Source: a virus
IMG/VR virus record: IMGVR_UViG_3300044825_001410
Span: 1-26,855 of that record
Length of the DNA: 26,855 nt
Direction: 5' to 3' (one strand)
A model generated the notes under the pieces. It worked only from the letters and a program-made list of their open reading frames with translations, had not been told where the DNA came from and ran no database searches. Every line of letters starts with the position of its first letter. Positions within the stretch are counted from its first letter, which is position 1. Position numbers and translations under genes: made by a program. This document shows positions 1 through 6,955 of this stretch, piece by piece.

Positions 1-49
1 GCTAAATTTTTTCGCGCGCAGGTTTCGGAGAATTTTTCTGAGGTAGGTG

Positions 50-583
50 ATGGGCGCTAGGGGACCCAAGCCGCTGCCGTCGAACGTCCGTGCGTTCACG
101 GGCACCTCGCACCGGCCGCTGCGGGCTGCCGACCTGGCCGATGGCGTGCACCCGGAAGTCGGGCTGCCGCCGATGCCGCAGCACCTGGCGCCCGAGGCCC
201 GCAAAGAGTGGCGGCGCATCACGCCGCTGCTGCTCGAGCTGAACCTGCTGACGCGCATCGACCGCTCGGCGCTCGAGCTGTACTGCCGCGCCTACGGTCG
301 GCTGCAGCAGGTCGAGCGCGCCCTGGCCGCCGAGCAGGGCCGCCTGGCCGACGCCGGCGAGGACGTGACGCGCGCGCTTTGGCAGCCCACGCCCACCGGC
401 TTCGCCCGCGAGTCGATCCTGTCTCGCCTGGCCGGAGATCTCAGCCAGCAGGTCGACCGCTACCTGGCCAGCTTCGGCATGAGCCCATCCAGCCGCAGCC
501 GCGTGACGGCCAGCCGCAACGATGCGCAGTACCGCCTGCCGGGCATGGACGACGACAAGCCCACGGGCTTCGGGGCGATCTGA
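50..583 (+). CDS. terS: Phage terminase small subunit (P27 family)
   Basis: This is the DNA-recognition subunit of the packaging motor, which selects the concatemer and hands it to the large subunit encoded at 1109. The 177-residue protein begins MGARGPKPLPSN, an opening typical of P27-family small terminases, followed by the alpha-helical segment EARKEWRRITPLLLEL and a leucine/arginine-rich helical stretch to about residue 110. The length suits the family. ATG at 50 is preferred over GTG at 47 because GAGG at 40-43 then lies six bases upstream. Its stop overlaps the next ATG by one base. The 49 bases in front contain an AT-rich patch but no recognisable gene; a cos or pac site would be expected near here, yet nothing in the bases proves one. 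Confidence 0.9.
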   Translation: MGARGPKPLPSNVRAFTGTSHRPLRAADLADGVHPEVGLPPMPQHLAPEARKEWRRITPLLLELNLLTRIDRSALELYCRAYGRLQQVERALAAEQGRLADAGEDVTRALWQPTPTGFARESILSRLAGDLSQQVDRYLASFGMSPSSRSRVTASRNDAQYRLPGMDDDKPTGFGAI

Positions 584-789
584 TGCAGACGGCCGGCATC
601 GTCGTGGACGCATGGAAGTTGCCAATCTTTGAGCGGCACCTTGGCCAGTCTGGCTATGCGTGGGAGAACAAGGGCGCCTTCACGCCTGACACGCTAGTGC
701 TGCATGTGAAGACCGAGAACCTCGAGGCGCTGGCGGGTGTTGTGAAGGCCGCGAACACCGAAGCCGCGATGACTAGGGCGCCGAAGTGA
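583..789 (+). CDS. Conserved hypothetical phage protein between terminase genes
   Basis: A 68-residue protein of unknown function. The ATG at 583 shares its first base with the last base of the terS stop codon, so translation is probably coupled. The protein is mixed alpha/beta, with the segments VVDAWKLPIFERHLG and TLVLHVKTENLEALAGVVK. I associate similar small proteins with the packaging region of proteobacterial phages, but that is recollection rather than a search. It has no signal peptide, membrane segment or catalytic motif. The end overlaps the GTG start of the next gene as GTGA. A packaging-accessory role is suggested only by position. Confidence 0.72.
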   Translation: MQTAGIVVDAWKLPIFERHLGQSGYAWENKGAFTPDTLVLHVKTENLEALAGVVKAANTEAAMTRAPK

Positions 790-1106
790 GCAAGACCACC
801 TTGACCGACGGCACACCGGTCACGCCGGACCACCGCGACATCGATCCGGCGACTGGCATGCAGAAGGGCTACGTGGTCCTGTCCGCCGAAGAGCGCGCCA
901 AGGGTTTCGTGCGGCCGGTGCGCAGCTCTTACGTACACGACAAGTGCGGCGGCGTCACCACCATGGGCCTGTCGCTGGCCGAGACCTATGCGCGCGACCC
1001 GGCCTTCTACAGCGGCACCTTCTGCGCGATCTGCCGCACACACTTCCCGGTCGGCGCCGCTGGCGAGTTCACCTGGAAGGGCACCGACGAGAAGGTCGGC
1101 ACCTGA
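786..1106 (+). CDS. Conserved phage protein with a putative zinc-binding motif
   Basis: A 106-residue protein starting at GTG 786, with a weak AGGG Shine-Dalgarno match about eight bases upstream and a four-base overlap with the preceding stop. The second half carries HDKC followed, about 30 residues later, by CAICRTH. These Cys/His pairs could form a small zinc ribbon. The region between reads GGVTTMGLSLAETYARDP, a conserved-looking helix, and the C-terminus is FTWKGTDEKVG. It lies two bases before terL, so it belongs to the packaging cluster. I do not recognise a biochemical role; zinc binding is inferred from residue spacing only. Confidence 0.75.
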   Translation: MSKTTLTDGTPVTPDHRDIDPATGMQKGYVVLSAEERAKGFVRPVRSSYVHDKCGGVTTMGLSLAETYARDPAFYSGTFCAICRTHFPVGAAGEFTWKGTDEKVGT

Positions 1107-1108
1107 CC

Positions 1109-2842
1109 ATGCGCGACTACATCGCCCTGGCCGAGCAGTACGTCGACGACGTGCTCAGCGGCCGCCGGCCGGCCTGCAAGTGGGAGCGCCTGGCCTGCCA
1201 GCGCCACCGCAAGGACCTGGAGCGCCAGGGCACCGACGCCTTCCCGTACGCCTTCAACCCCGAGCTGGTCGACGCCAAGGGCAAGGCCTACCGCCCGGCG
1301 CTGCGCGTGTGCGCCTTCGCCGAGCTGCAGCCGCACATCAAGGGCGACTGGGCCGCGCGCGGCGAGCGCATCCACCTACAGGGCTGGCAGGCCTTCATCC
1401 TGGCCAGCATCTTCGGCTGGGTGCACCAGCACACGCAAAAGCGCCGCTTCCGCGTGGCCGACCTGTACGTGCCGCGCAAGAACGCGAAGAGCACGCTGGC
1501 CGCGGTGATCGGCCTGTACATGCTGGCGGCCGACGGCGAGCACGGCGCCGAGGTCTACAGCGGCGCCACGAGCCGCGACCAGGCGCTCGAGGTGTTCCGC
1601 CCCGCGCGCCTGATGGCCAACGGCGACGTGGGCGCCGCGTATCGGGCGCACTACGGCGTGCTGGTCAACGTCACCAGCCTGGTGGTGCTGGACACGAACA
1701 GCAAATTCGAGCCGGTGATCGGCAACCCGGGCGACGGCGCCAGCCCGAGCTGCGCACTGGTCGACGAGTACCACGAGCACACCAGCAGCGAGCTCTACGA
1801 CACCATGCGCACCGGCATGGGCGCGCGCCGCCAGCCGCTGCTGCTGATGATCACCACCGCCGGCAGCAACATCGGCGGGCCGTGCTACCAGCACCAGGTC
1901 GAGCTGCAGAAGATGCTGGAAGGCGTGCAGGTCGACGAGACCCGCTTCGGCATCGTCTACGGCATCGACGCCGGGGACGACTGGACGCAGCCCGAGGCGT
2001 TGATCAAGGCCAACCCCAACTTCGGCGTGTCGGTGTTCGAAGACTTCCTGCTGACCGCCCAGCTCGAGGCCGTGCGCGACCCGCGCAAGGCGGCCGTGTT
2101 CAAGACCAAGCACCTGAACGTATGGGTGGCTGCGGCGTCGCCCTGGCTGAACCTGGAGAACCTGCAGCGCTGCGCCGACCCGGCGCTCAACGCCGAGGAC
2201 TTCCGCGGCGAGACCTGCTGGACCGGCACCGACCTGGCCAGCAAGAACGACATCGCGAGCAAGGCCAAGGTGTTTCGCCGCCTGATCGACAACGACTGGC
2301 ACTACTACGCCTTCACCCGCAACTGGCTGCCGCAGGCCGCCGTGCAGAAGCCGGAGAACGGCCACTACCAGGCCTGGGTCGAGCAGGGCCACCTGGTGCA
2401 GACGTCTGGAAACATGATCGACCTGCGCCAGATCCAGGAGGACATCGAGGCCGACAGCGAGCTGCACGTGGTGGCCGAGGTGGCAATGGACGCCTGGGGC
2501 AGTCGCGAGATCTCGCCGGCGCTGCAGGCCGGCGGCTTCGAGGTGGTCGACGTGCCGATGACCACCAAGAACCTCAGCGAGCCCATGAAGCTGATCGCCG
2601 CGCTGGTGGATGCGGGGCGCTTCCACTTCGACGGCAACCTGGCCACCGTCTGGATGCTGGCCAACGTGGAGGTGTTCGAGGACCGCAACGAGAACGTGTT
2701 CCCGCGCAAGAGCAAGGCCGAGAACAAGATCGACGCCGCGATCGCCATCATCCTGGCGGTGGGGCGCGCGATGCAGGAAACGCCCGACCCGATGGCCTCG
2801 TTCATGGCCTACGTCGAATCGTCGCAAGGCCAGCCCGCATGA
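1109..2842 (+). CDS. terL: Phage terminase large subunit (ATPase/nuclease)
   Basis: This is the motor that pumps DNA into the prohead and cuts the concatemer. The 577-residue protein has the expected two-domain order. The N-terminal ATPase has a Walker A-like loop PRKNAKST at about residues 122-129 and a Walker B stretch ALVDE at about 216-220, then a coupling-like segment LLLMITTAGSN. The C-terminal RNase H-like nuclease begins near WTGTDLASKND, with Asp375 a likely metal ligand. The family is Terminase_1 (YmfN-like). The start at 1109 is chosen because upstream in-frame residues are arginine-rich shadow of the preceding gene and do not resemble the family. The stop overlaps the portal ATG as ATGA. 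Confidence 0.96.
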   Translation: MRDYIALAEQYVDDVLSGRRPACKWERLACQRHRKDLERQGTDAFPYAFNPELVDAKGKAYRPALRVCAFAELQPHIKGDWAARGERIHLQGWQAFILASIFGWVHQHTQKRRFRVADLYVPRKNAKSTLAAVIGLYMLAADGEHGAEVYSGATSRDQALEVFRPARLMANGDVGAAYRAHYGVLVNVTSLVVLDTNSKFEPVIGNPGDGASPSCALVDEYHEHTSSELYDTMRTGMGARRQPLLLMITTAGSNIGGPCYQHQVELQKMLEGVQVDETRFGIVYGIDAGDDWTQPEALIKANPNFGVSVFEDFLLTAQLEAVRDPRKAAVFKTKHLNVWVAAASPWLNLENLQRCADPALNAEDFRGETCWTGTDLASKNDIASKAKVFRRLIDNDWHYYAFTRNWLPQAAVQKPENGHYQAWVEQGHLVQTSGNMIDLRQIQEDIEADSELHVVAEVAMDAWGSREISPALQAGGFEVVDVPMTTKNLSEPMKLIAALVDAGRFHFDGNLATVWMLANVEVFEDRNENVFPRKSKAENKIDAAIAIILAVGRAMQETPDPMASFMAYVESSQGQPA

Positions 2843-4137
2843 ACCTGCTCGACCGCATCCGCAACTTCGTGTACCGCCGCCAGCCCGGCGACCCGCGTAT
2901 CTACGTCGCGCCGCGGCAGGCCGGCGTGCTGGTCACCGAGGACACCGCGCTGACCTTCGGCGCCGTCTGGGCGGCCGTGTCGCTGATCAGCCGCACGGTG
3001 GCCGCGCTGCCGTGGCACGTGTACGAGCGCACCGGCGAGGGCCGGCGCCCGGTCGAGGGCAGCGTGGCCTGGCTGCTGAACAACCGGCCCAACACCGAGA
3101 TGTCGGCCTTCGCCTTCCGCGAGTCGCTGGTGCTGCACGCCTTAACCTGGGGCAACGGCTATGCCGAGATCGTGCGCGACGCCGCGCAGCGCCCGGCCGC
3201 GCTGTGGTTGCTGGCGCCTGACCGCACCCGCCCGAAGCGCACCGACGCGGGCGAGCTGGTCTACGAGGTGACGCTGGACGACGGCACCACGGTGATCCTG
3301 CCCCCCGAGCGCGTTCTGCATGTGCACGGCATGGGCTTCGACGGCCTGGTGGGCTACTCGCCGATCGCCATGGCCGCGCGCTCCATCGGCGTCGGCATGG
3401 CGCAGGACGTTTTCGGCCAGGCCTTCTACGCCAACGGCACCACCTTCGGCGCGCTGATTGAGATGCCCAGCGGCCTGAACGCCGACCAGATCAAGACGCT
3501 GGAGGCGCACTACAACGACCGCAGCCGCGGGCCCGACAAGGCGTTCCGGGTGCAGGTCGGCAGCGCCGGCACCAAGGTGCACCAGATGGCCATGCCGCTG
3601 ACCGACGCGCAGTTCCTGGAGTCGCGCAAGTTCAGCGTCACCGAGGTGGCGCGCTGGTACGGTGTGCCGCCGCACAAGATCGCCGACCTGGACCGCGCCA
3701 CCAACAACAACATCGAGCACCAGGGCATCGAGTTCGTAACCGACGCCATCGTGCCGTGGGCCATCCGGCTGGAGCAGGAGGCCAATGCCAAGCTGTTCAG
3801 CGCTCGGGCTCAGGGCCGGGTCTACACCAAGCTGAACGTCAGCAGCCTGATGCGCGGCGACAGCAAGAGCCGCGCCGAGTACTACCGCGCCATGTTGCAG
3901 GCCGGCGTGATGACCATCAACGAGGTGCGCGCGCTCGAGGAGCTGAACGGCATCGGCCCGAATGGCGACGAGCAGCTGGTGCAGCTCAACCAGACCACGC
4001 TGGAGCGCATCATCAACCCGCCCGAGCCCGTGGCTACGCCTGCGCCCGAGCCCGCGCCGCAGCCCGAGCCGGCGCCCAACAACGTCATCCGGCAGGAGGC
4101 CCTGGCCTTCCTGCGTGCGCAAAGGAACAACCAATGA
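2839..4137 (+). CDS. Phage portal protein (HK97 family)
   Basis: This encodes the dodecameric portal ring at the capsid vertex through which DNA enters and leaves and to which the tail is attached. The 432-residue protein has the HK97-portal signature YGVPPHKIADLDRATNNN at about residues 274-291, followed by IEHQGIEFVTDAIVPW, and the N-terminal block TFGAVWAAVSLISRTVAALP. The length is normal. The C-terminus ends in a proline/glutamate-rich segment built on PEPA units, a probably disordered tail that could contact the protease or internal proteins. It starts inside the terL stop and its own stop overlaps the protease ATG, so terL, portal and protease are translationally coupled. Confidence 0.96.
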   Translation: MNLLDRIRNFVYRRQPGDPRIYVAPRQAGVLVTEDTALTFGAVWAAVSLISRTVAALPWHVYERTGEGRRPVEGSVAWLLNNRPNTEMSAFAFRESLVLHALTWGNGYAEIVRDAAQRPAALWLLAPDRTRPKRTDAGELVYEVTLDDGTTVILPPERVLHVHGMGFDGLVGYSPIAMAARSIGVGMAQDVFGQAFYANGTTFGALIEMPSGLNADQIKTLEAHYNDRSRGPDKAFRVQVGSAGTKVHQMAMPLTDAQFLESRKFSVTEVARWYGVPPHKIADLDRATNNNIEHQGIEFVTDAIVPWAIRLEQEANAKLFSARAQGRVYTKLNVSSLMRGDSKSRAEYYRAMLQAGVMTINEVRALEELNGIGPNGDEQLVQLNQTTLERIINPPEPVATPAPEPAPQPEPAPNNVIRQEALAFLRAQRNNQ

Positions 4138-4823
4138 CCATCCGCTTCATCCAGGCCAAGGGCAACGCCGCGGCCGAGATCTGGCTGTACGAGCAGGTCG
4201 GCGAGTCCTTCTGGGGCGACGGCATCAGCGCCAAGACCTTCCAGAAGGAACTGACCGCGCTCGGCAAGCCCAACACCATCAACCTGCACATCAACAGCCC
4301 CGGCGGCGACGTGTTCGACGGGTTCACCATCTACAACCTGCTGGCGCAGCACCCGGCGCGAGTGGTGGTCGACATCGACGGCCTGGCCGCCAGCATCGCG
4401 TCGATCATCGCGATGGCCGGCGACGAGATCCGCATCGCCAGCAACGCCATGATGATGATCCACAACCCGCACGCGATGGCCATGGGAGACGTGCGCGAGA
4501 TGCACCGCGTGGCCGGCCTGCTGCAGCAGATCAAGGGCAGCCTGGTCGACACCTACGCCGCGCGCACCAACCAGCCCGCCGACAAGCTGGAGGCCTGGAT
4601 GGATGAGGAGACCTGGCTGACCGCCGACACCGCGGTGCAGCAGGGCTTCGCCGACCTGGTGGCGGCCGAGCAGCGCGTAACCGCCTGCTTCAGCCTGCTG
4701 AAGGACTACCGCAACGTGCCGGCGCGACTGCGCCAGCAGCCCGTCGACAACACCACGCCGCAGCGCGACATCGCCGCGGTGCGCATCGCACAACAAGCCG
4801 AGCGCCTTCGTGCGCAACGCTGA
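4134..4823 (+). CDS. ClpP-like prohead maturation protease
   Basis: This serine protease of the ClpP/crotonase fold probably acts inside the prohead to remove the capsid scaffold domain. In the 229-residue product the ClpP-type block INLHINSPGGDVFDG is followed by GLAASIAS with the likely nucleophile Ser87, then MMIHNPH with the likely base His110. The Ser-His spacing is close to that of bacterial ClpP. The acidic residue of the triad should lie in MDEETWLTA near residue 160. The C-terminal 40 residues are charged and alanine-rich. ClpP-type prohead proteases commonly sit between portal and capsid, as here. The stop is followed by 67 non-coding bases carrying a terminator-like hairpin. Confidence 0.95.
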   Translation: MTIRFIQAKGNAAAEIWLYEQVGESFWGDGISAKTFQKELTALGKPNTINLHINSPGGDVFDGFTIYNLLAQHPARVVVDIDGLAASIASIIAMAGDEIRIASNAMMMIHNPHAMAMGDVREMHRVAGLLQQIKGSLVDTYAARTNQPADKLEAWMDEETWLTADTAVQQGFADLVAAEQRVTACFSLLKDYRNVPARLRQQPVDNTTPQRDIAAVRIAQQAERLRAQR

Positions 4824-4851
4824 CCGTATCCGGCCGCAAGCCGGCAAACCC

Positions 4852-4878
4852 GCCCGCCAACCCGGCGGGCTTTTTTTT
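4852..4878 (+). terminator. Intrinsic-terminator-like hairpin in front of the capsid gene
   Basis: GCCCGCC (4852-4858) and GGCGGGC (4864-4870) form a perfect 7-bp GC stem around the loop AACCC, followed directly by eight T residues (4871-4878). This is the complete form of a Rho-independent terminator. The capsid Shine-Dalgarno sequence GGAG starts at the next base (4879), so there is no room for a promoter between terminator and gene. The capsid message must come from read-through, antitermination or RNA processing. Confidence 0.8.
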
Positions 4879-4890
4879 GGAGTGTCTGAA

Positions 4891-6348
4891 ATGCAATCGA
4901 TCCGCAGGGAGCGCGCGGCGCTCGCAATGGCTGCGCTCGCCTCTTTGGCGGGTTCGGCGATCTTCCTCAATGATGCAAACACCATCGACTCGCTGCGCGC
5001 GAAGCTGGTGGAGCTGCACGAGGTGTCCAAGGGCATCCAGGCCAGGGCCGACGCCGCCAAGCGCGACCTGAACGCCGAAGAGCAGACCGAGCTGGACGCG
5101 GTGATGGCCGAGTTCGACCAGGTCGAGGCCGACATTCAGCGCCGCGAGCGCATCCAGGCCCAGCAGTCGCGCCTGACGCAGCCCGAGCCGCGCCTGGTGC
5201 CGCCGAGCCAGCCGGCTGCCAGCACGCCCGCCGCGGCCGCGCCGTCGCGCGACGGCCTGCGCAACACTCGGCTGACCACGGTGGAAGAGCGCCAGCGCTG
5301 GGGCTTCCAGAACATGGGCGACTTCGCGGCTTCCGTGCGTCGCGCAGTGCTGAACCCCAGCGCGATCGACCAGCGCCTGGTCCAGAACGCGGCCATCAGC
5401 ACCCCGGGCAGCGAGCTGGCCGGTGCCGACGGTGGCTTCGCGGTGCCGCCCGAGTGGCGCGCCGAGATCCTGGCCATGGTCGACGCCGAGGGCTCGCTGT
5501 TGGGCATGACCGACCAGCAGCGCGTGTCGGGCAACACCATCACATTCCCGACCGACGAGACCACGTCGTACCAGACCACGGGCGGCATCCAGGCCTACTG
5601 GGACAGCGAGCTGGACACCATCACCCAGTCGAAGCCGCAGATCGGCGATTTGACCATGAAGCTCTCGCGCCTGACCGCGCTGGTGCCGATGACCGAAGAG
5701 CTGCTCGAGGACGCGCCGGCCATGGCCAGCTACGTCACCCGCAAGGCCGGCGAGAAGATTGCCTTCAAGGTCAACGACGCCATCGTCAACGGCACGGGCG
5801 TCGGCCAGCCACTGGGCATCCTGAACGCTCCGTGCACGGTGCAGGTGTCGAAGATCAGCAGCCAGGTCGCGGCCACGATCCACGCCAAAAACGTGGTGAA
5901 CATGTGGGCGCGTCTGCCGGCGGCCAGCCAGCGCACGGCCGTGTGGCTGGTCAACCAGGACTGCCTGCCCAGCATCTACCAGCTGGGCTTCGCGGTCACG
6001 GACGGCACCACGACCAACGTCGGCGCCGGCGCGCTGTACATGGGACCCGGCCAGATGGCCAACGGCGCCCCCAGCGGCACGCTGCTGGGCCGCCCGATCG
6101 TCGTCACCGAGGCCTGCCCGACCGTGGGCACCACCGGCGACATCATCCTGGCCGACCTGAGCAAGTACCTGACCGTGGTCAAGGGCGCGCTGAAGTCCGA
6201 CGTGTCGATCCACCTGTGGTTCGATCAAAACGTGACGGCCTTCCGGTTCGTCATGCGGATGAACGGCCAGCCGTGGCTGAAGTCGGCCATCGCGCGCAAG
6301 TCTGGCAGCAACACGCTGTCGCACTTCATCCGCCTCGAGGCGCGCTGA
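4891..6348 (+). CDS. Major capsid protein (HK97 fold)
   Basis: This encodes the main shell subunit. The 485-residue protein has an N-terminal scaffold (delta) region, predicted as coiled coil at about residues 30-90 (LRAKLVELHEVSKGIQARAD and on), then a proline/alanine/glutamine linker to about 130. The HK97-fold body starts around residues 145-180, where STPGSELAGADGGFAVP is a typical entry. It contains LVPMTEELLEDAP and ends VTAFRFVMRMNGQP. It is longer than HK97 gp5 mainly because of the scaffold part, which the upstream protease probably removes. ATG 4891 has GGAG eight bases upstream. Residues 8-27 are unexpectedly hydrophobic for a scaffold domain. Confidence 0.95.
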   Translation: MQSIRRERAALAMAALASLAGSAIFLNDANTIDSLRAKLVELHEVSKGIQARADAAKRDLNAEEQTELDAVMAEFDQVEADIQRRERIQAQQSRLTQPEPRLVPPSQPAASTPAAAAPSRDGLRNTRLTTVEERQRWGFQNMGDFAASVRRAVLNPSAIDQRLVQNAAISTPGSELAGADGGFAVPPEWRAEILAMVDAEGSLLGMTDQQRVSGNTITFPTDETTSYQTTGGIQAYWDSELDTITQSKPQIGDLTMKLSRLTALVPMTEELLEDAPAMASYVTRKAGEKIAFKVNDAIVNGTGVGQPLGILNAPCTVQVSKISSQVAATIHAKNVVNMWARLPAASQRTAVWLVNQDCLPSIYQLGFAVTDGTTTNVGAGALYMGPGQMANGAPSGTLLGRPIVVTEACPTVGTTGDIILADLSKYLTVVKGALKSDVSIHLWFDQNVTAFRFVMRMNGQPWLKSAIARKSGSNTLSHFIRLEAR

Positions 6349-6359
6349 TCCATCGAGCC

Positions 6360-6381
6360 GCGCGGGCTTGACGGCCCGCGC
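6360..6381 (+). other. Intergenic GC-rich hairpin after the capsid gene
   Basis: GCGCGGGC (6360-6367) pairs perfectly with GCCCGCGC (6374-6381) around the loop TTGACG. No T-run follows, so it is not a canonical intrinsic terminator. It lies in the 59-base gap between the capsid stop and the decoration gene, 14 bases before that gene's GGAG. An mRNA-stabilising or processing role is possible. Confidence 0.6.
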
Positions 6382-6407
6382 CTCACCATCCATCTGGAGT
6401 ACCTGAC

Positions 6408-6908
6408 ATGGCTATCTCTCTGAACGCTCGCCTGGACGAGCAGACCACCACTGTCATGGCGGCCATCGGCCTGCTGATGACGTCCACCCTCGGCGACACG
6501 ACGTACGTGTCGATGAAGGGCTACCGCAAGCTGCAGATCGTGATCGGCATCGCCGACGGCACCACCGTCACCGGCTCGACCGTCACGCTGAAGCAAGCCA
6601 CGGCCATCGCCGGCACCGGCGAGAAGGCCCTGGCCTTCACCCGCATGCTGGCCAACACTGACTACGCGGCCAGCAAGACGATGGTCGAGACTGCGGTCAC
6701 GTCCAACACCTTCACCACCCAGACGACCAACAGCAAGGACTCGCTGTACATCATCGAGGTGGACGCCGACGACCTGGACGTGGCCAACGGCTTCGACTGC
6801 GTGCGCGTGGACATGACCGGCCACGCGGCGACCTCGTCGCGCGGCGCGTTCGTGCTCTACAACCTGTTCGGCGCCCGCTACAGCGGCGTGAACCCGCTGG
6901 TCGACTGA
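6408..6908 (+). CDS. Probable capsid decoration / head-stabilising protein
   Basis: A 166-residue protein immediately after the capsid gene, the usual place for a decoration or head-stabilising protein. A strong GGAG (6396-6399) eight bases upstream suggests high expression. The sequence is rich in Thr, Ser, Gly and Ala with alternating hydrophobic residues (KLQIVIGIADG, LYIIEVDADDLD, GFDCVRVDMTGHA), consistent with a beta-sandwich virion protein. It has no membrane segment, signal peptide or catalytic motif. GC-rich hairpins lie on both sides of the gene. The function rests on position and composition; a generic structural protein of the head surface is the cautious reading. Confidence 0.7.
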   Translation: MAISLNARLDEQTTTVMAAIGLLMTSTLGDTTYVSMKGYRKLQIVIGIADGTTVTGSTVTLKQATAIAGTGEKALAFTRMLANTDYAASKTMVETAVTSNTFTTQTTNSKDSLYIIEVDADDLDVANGFDCVRVDMTGHAATSSRGAFVLYNLFGARYSGVNPLVD

Positions 6909-6914
6909 TGACGC

Positions 6915-6939
6915 CAGGCCGGGCCCGGAGCCCGGCCTG
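6915..6939 (+). other. Intergenic 10-bp hairpin after the decoration gene
   Basis: CAGGCCGGGC (6915-6924) pairs perfectly with GCCCGGCCTG (6930-6939) around the five-base loop CCGGA. It fills most of the 47-base gap before the next gene, whose GGAG lies at 6945-6948. No T-run follows, so a barrier to exonuclease or an RNA-processing site is likelier than termination. Confidence 0.6.
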
Positions 6940-6955
6940 AGCGCGGAGCATCTGC

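Noticed and set aside
1-49. cos site or promoter upstream of terS
   Set aside because: An AT-rich patch is present, but no repeat, palindrome or -35/-10 pair could be supported in 49 bases.
2399-2408. Palindrome CAGACGTCTG, also at 16949-16958 within a shared 15-base string
   Set aside because: Both copies lie inside conserved coding sequence of unrelated genes and only two exact copies were found; chance in GC-rich DNA is sufficient.
988-2838. Extension of the portal reading frame upstream to a 1049-residue protein
   Set aside because: The extra 617 residues are an out-of-frame reading of terL, rich in Arg and Ala. The ATG at 2839 matches the portal family start and gives the standard ATGA overlap.
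4690-6393. A 567-codon open frame on the minus strand opposite the capsid gene
   Set aside because: Antisense shadow of the capsid and protease genes; the residues are low-complexity Arg/Ala/Gly/Asp/His and the frame has no plausible start signal.
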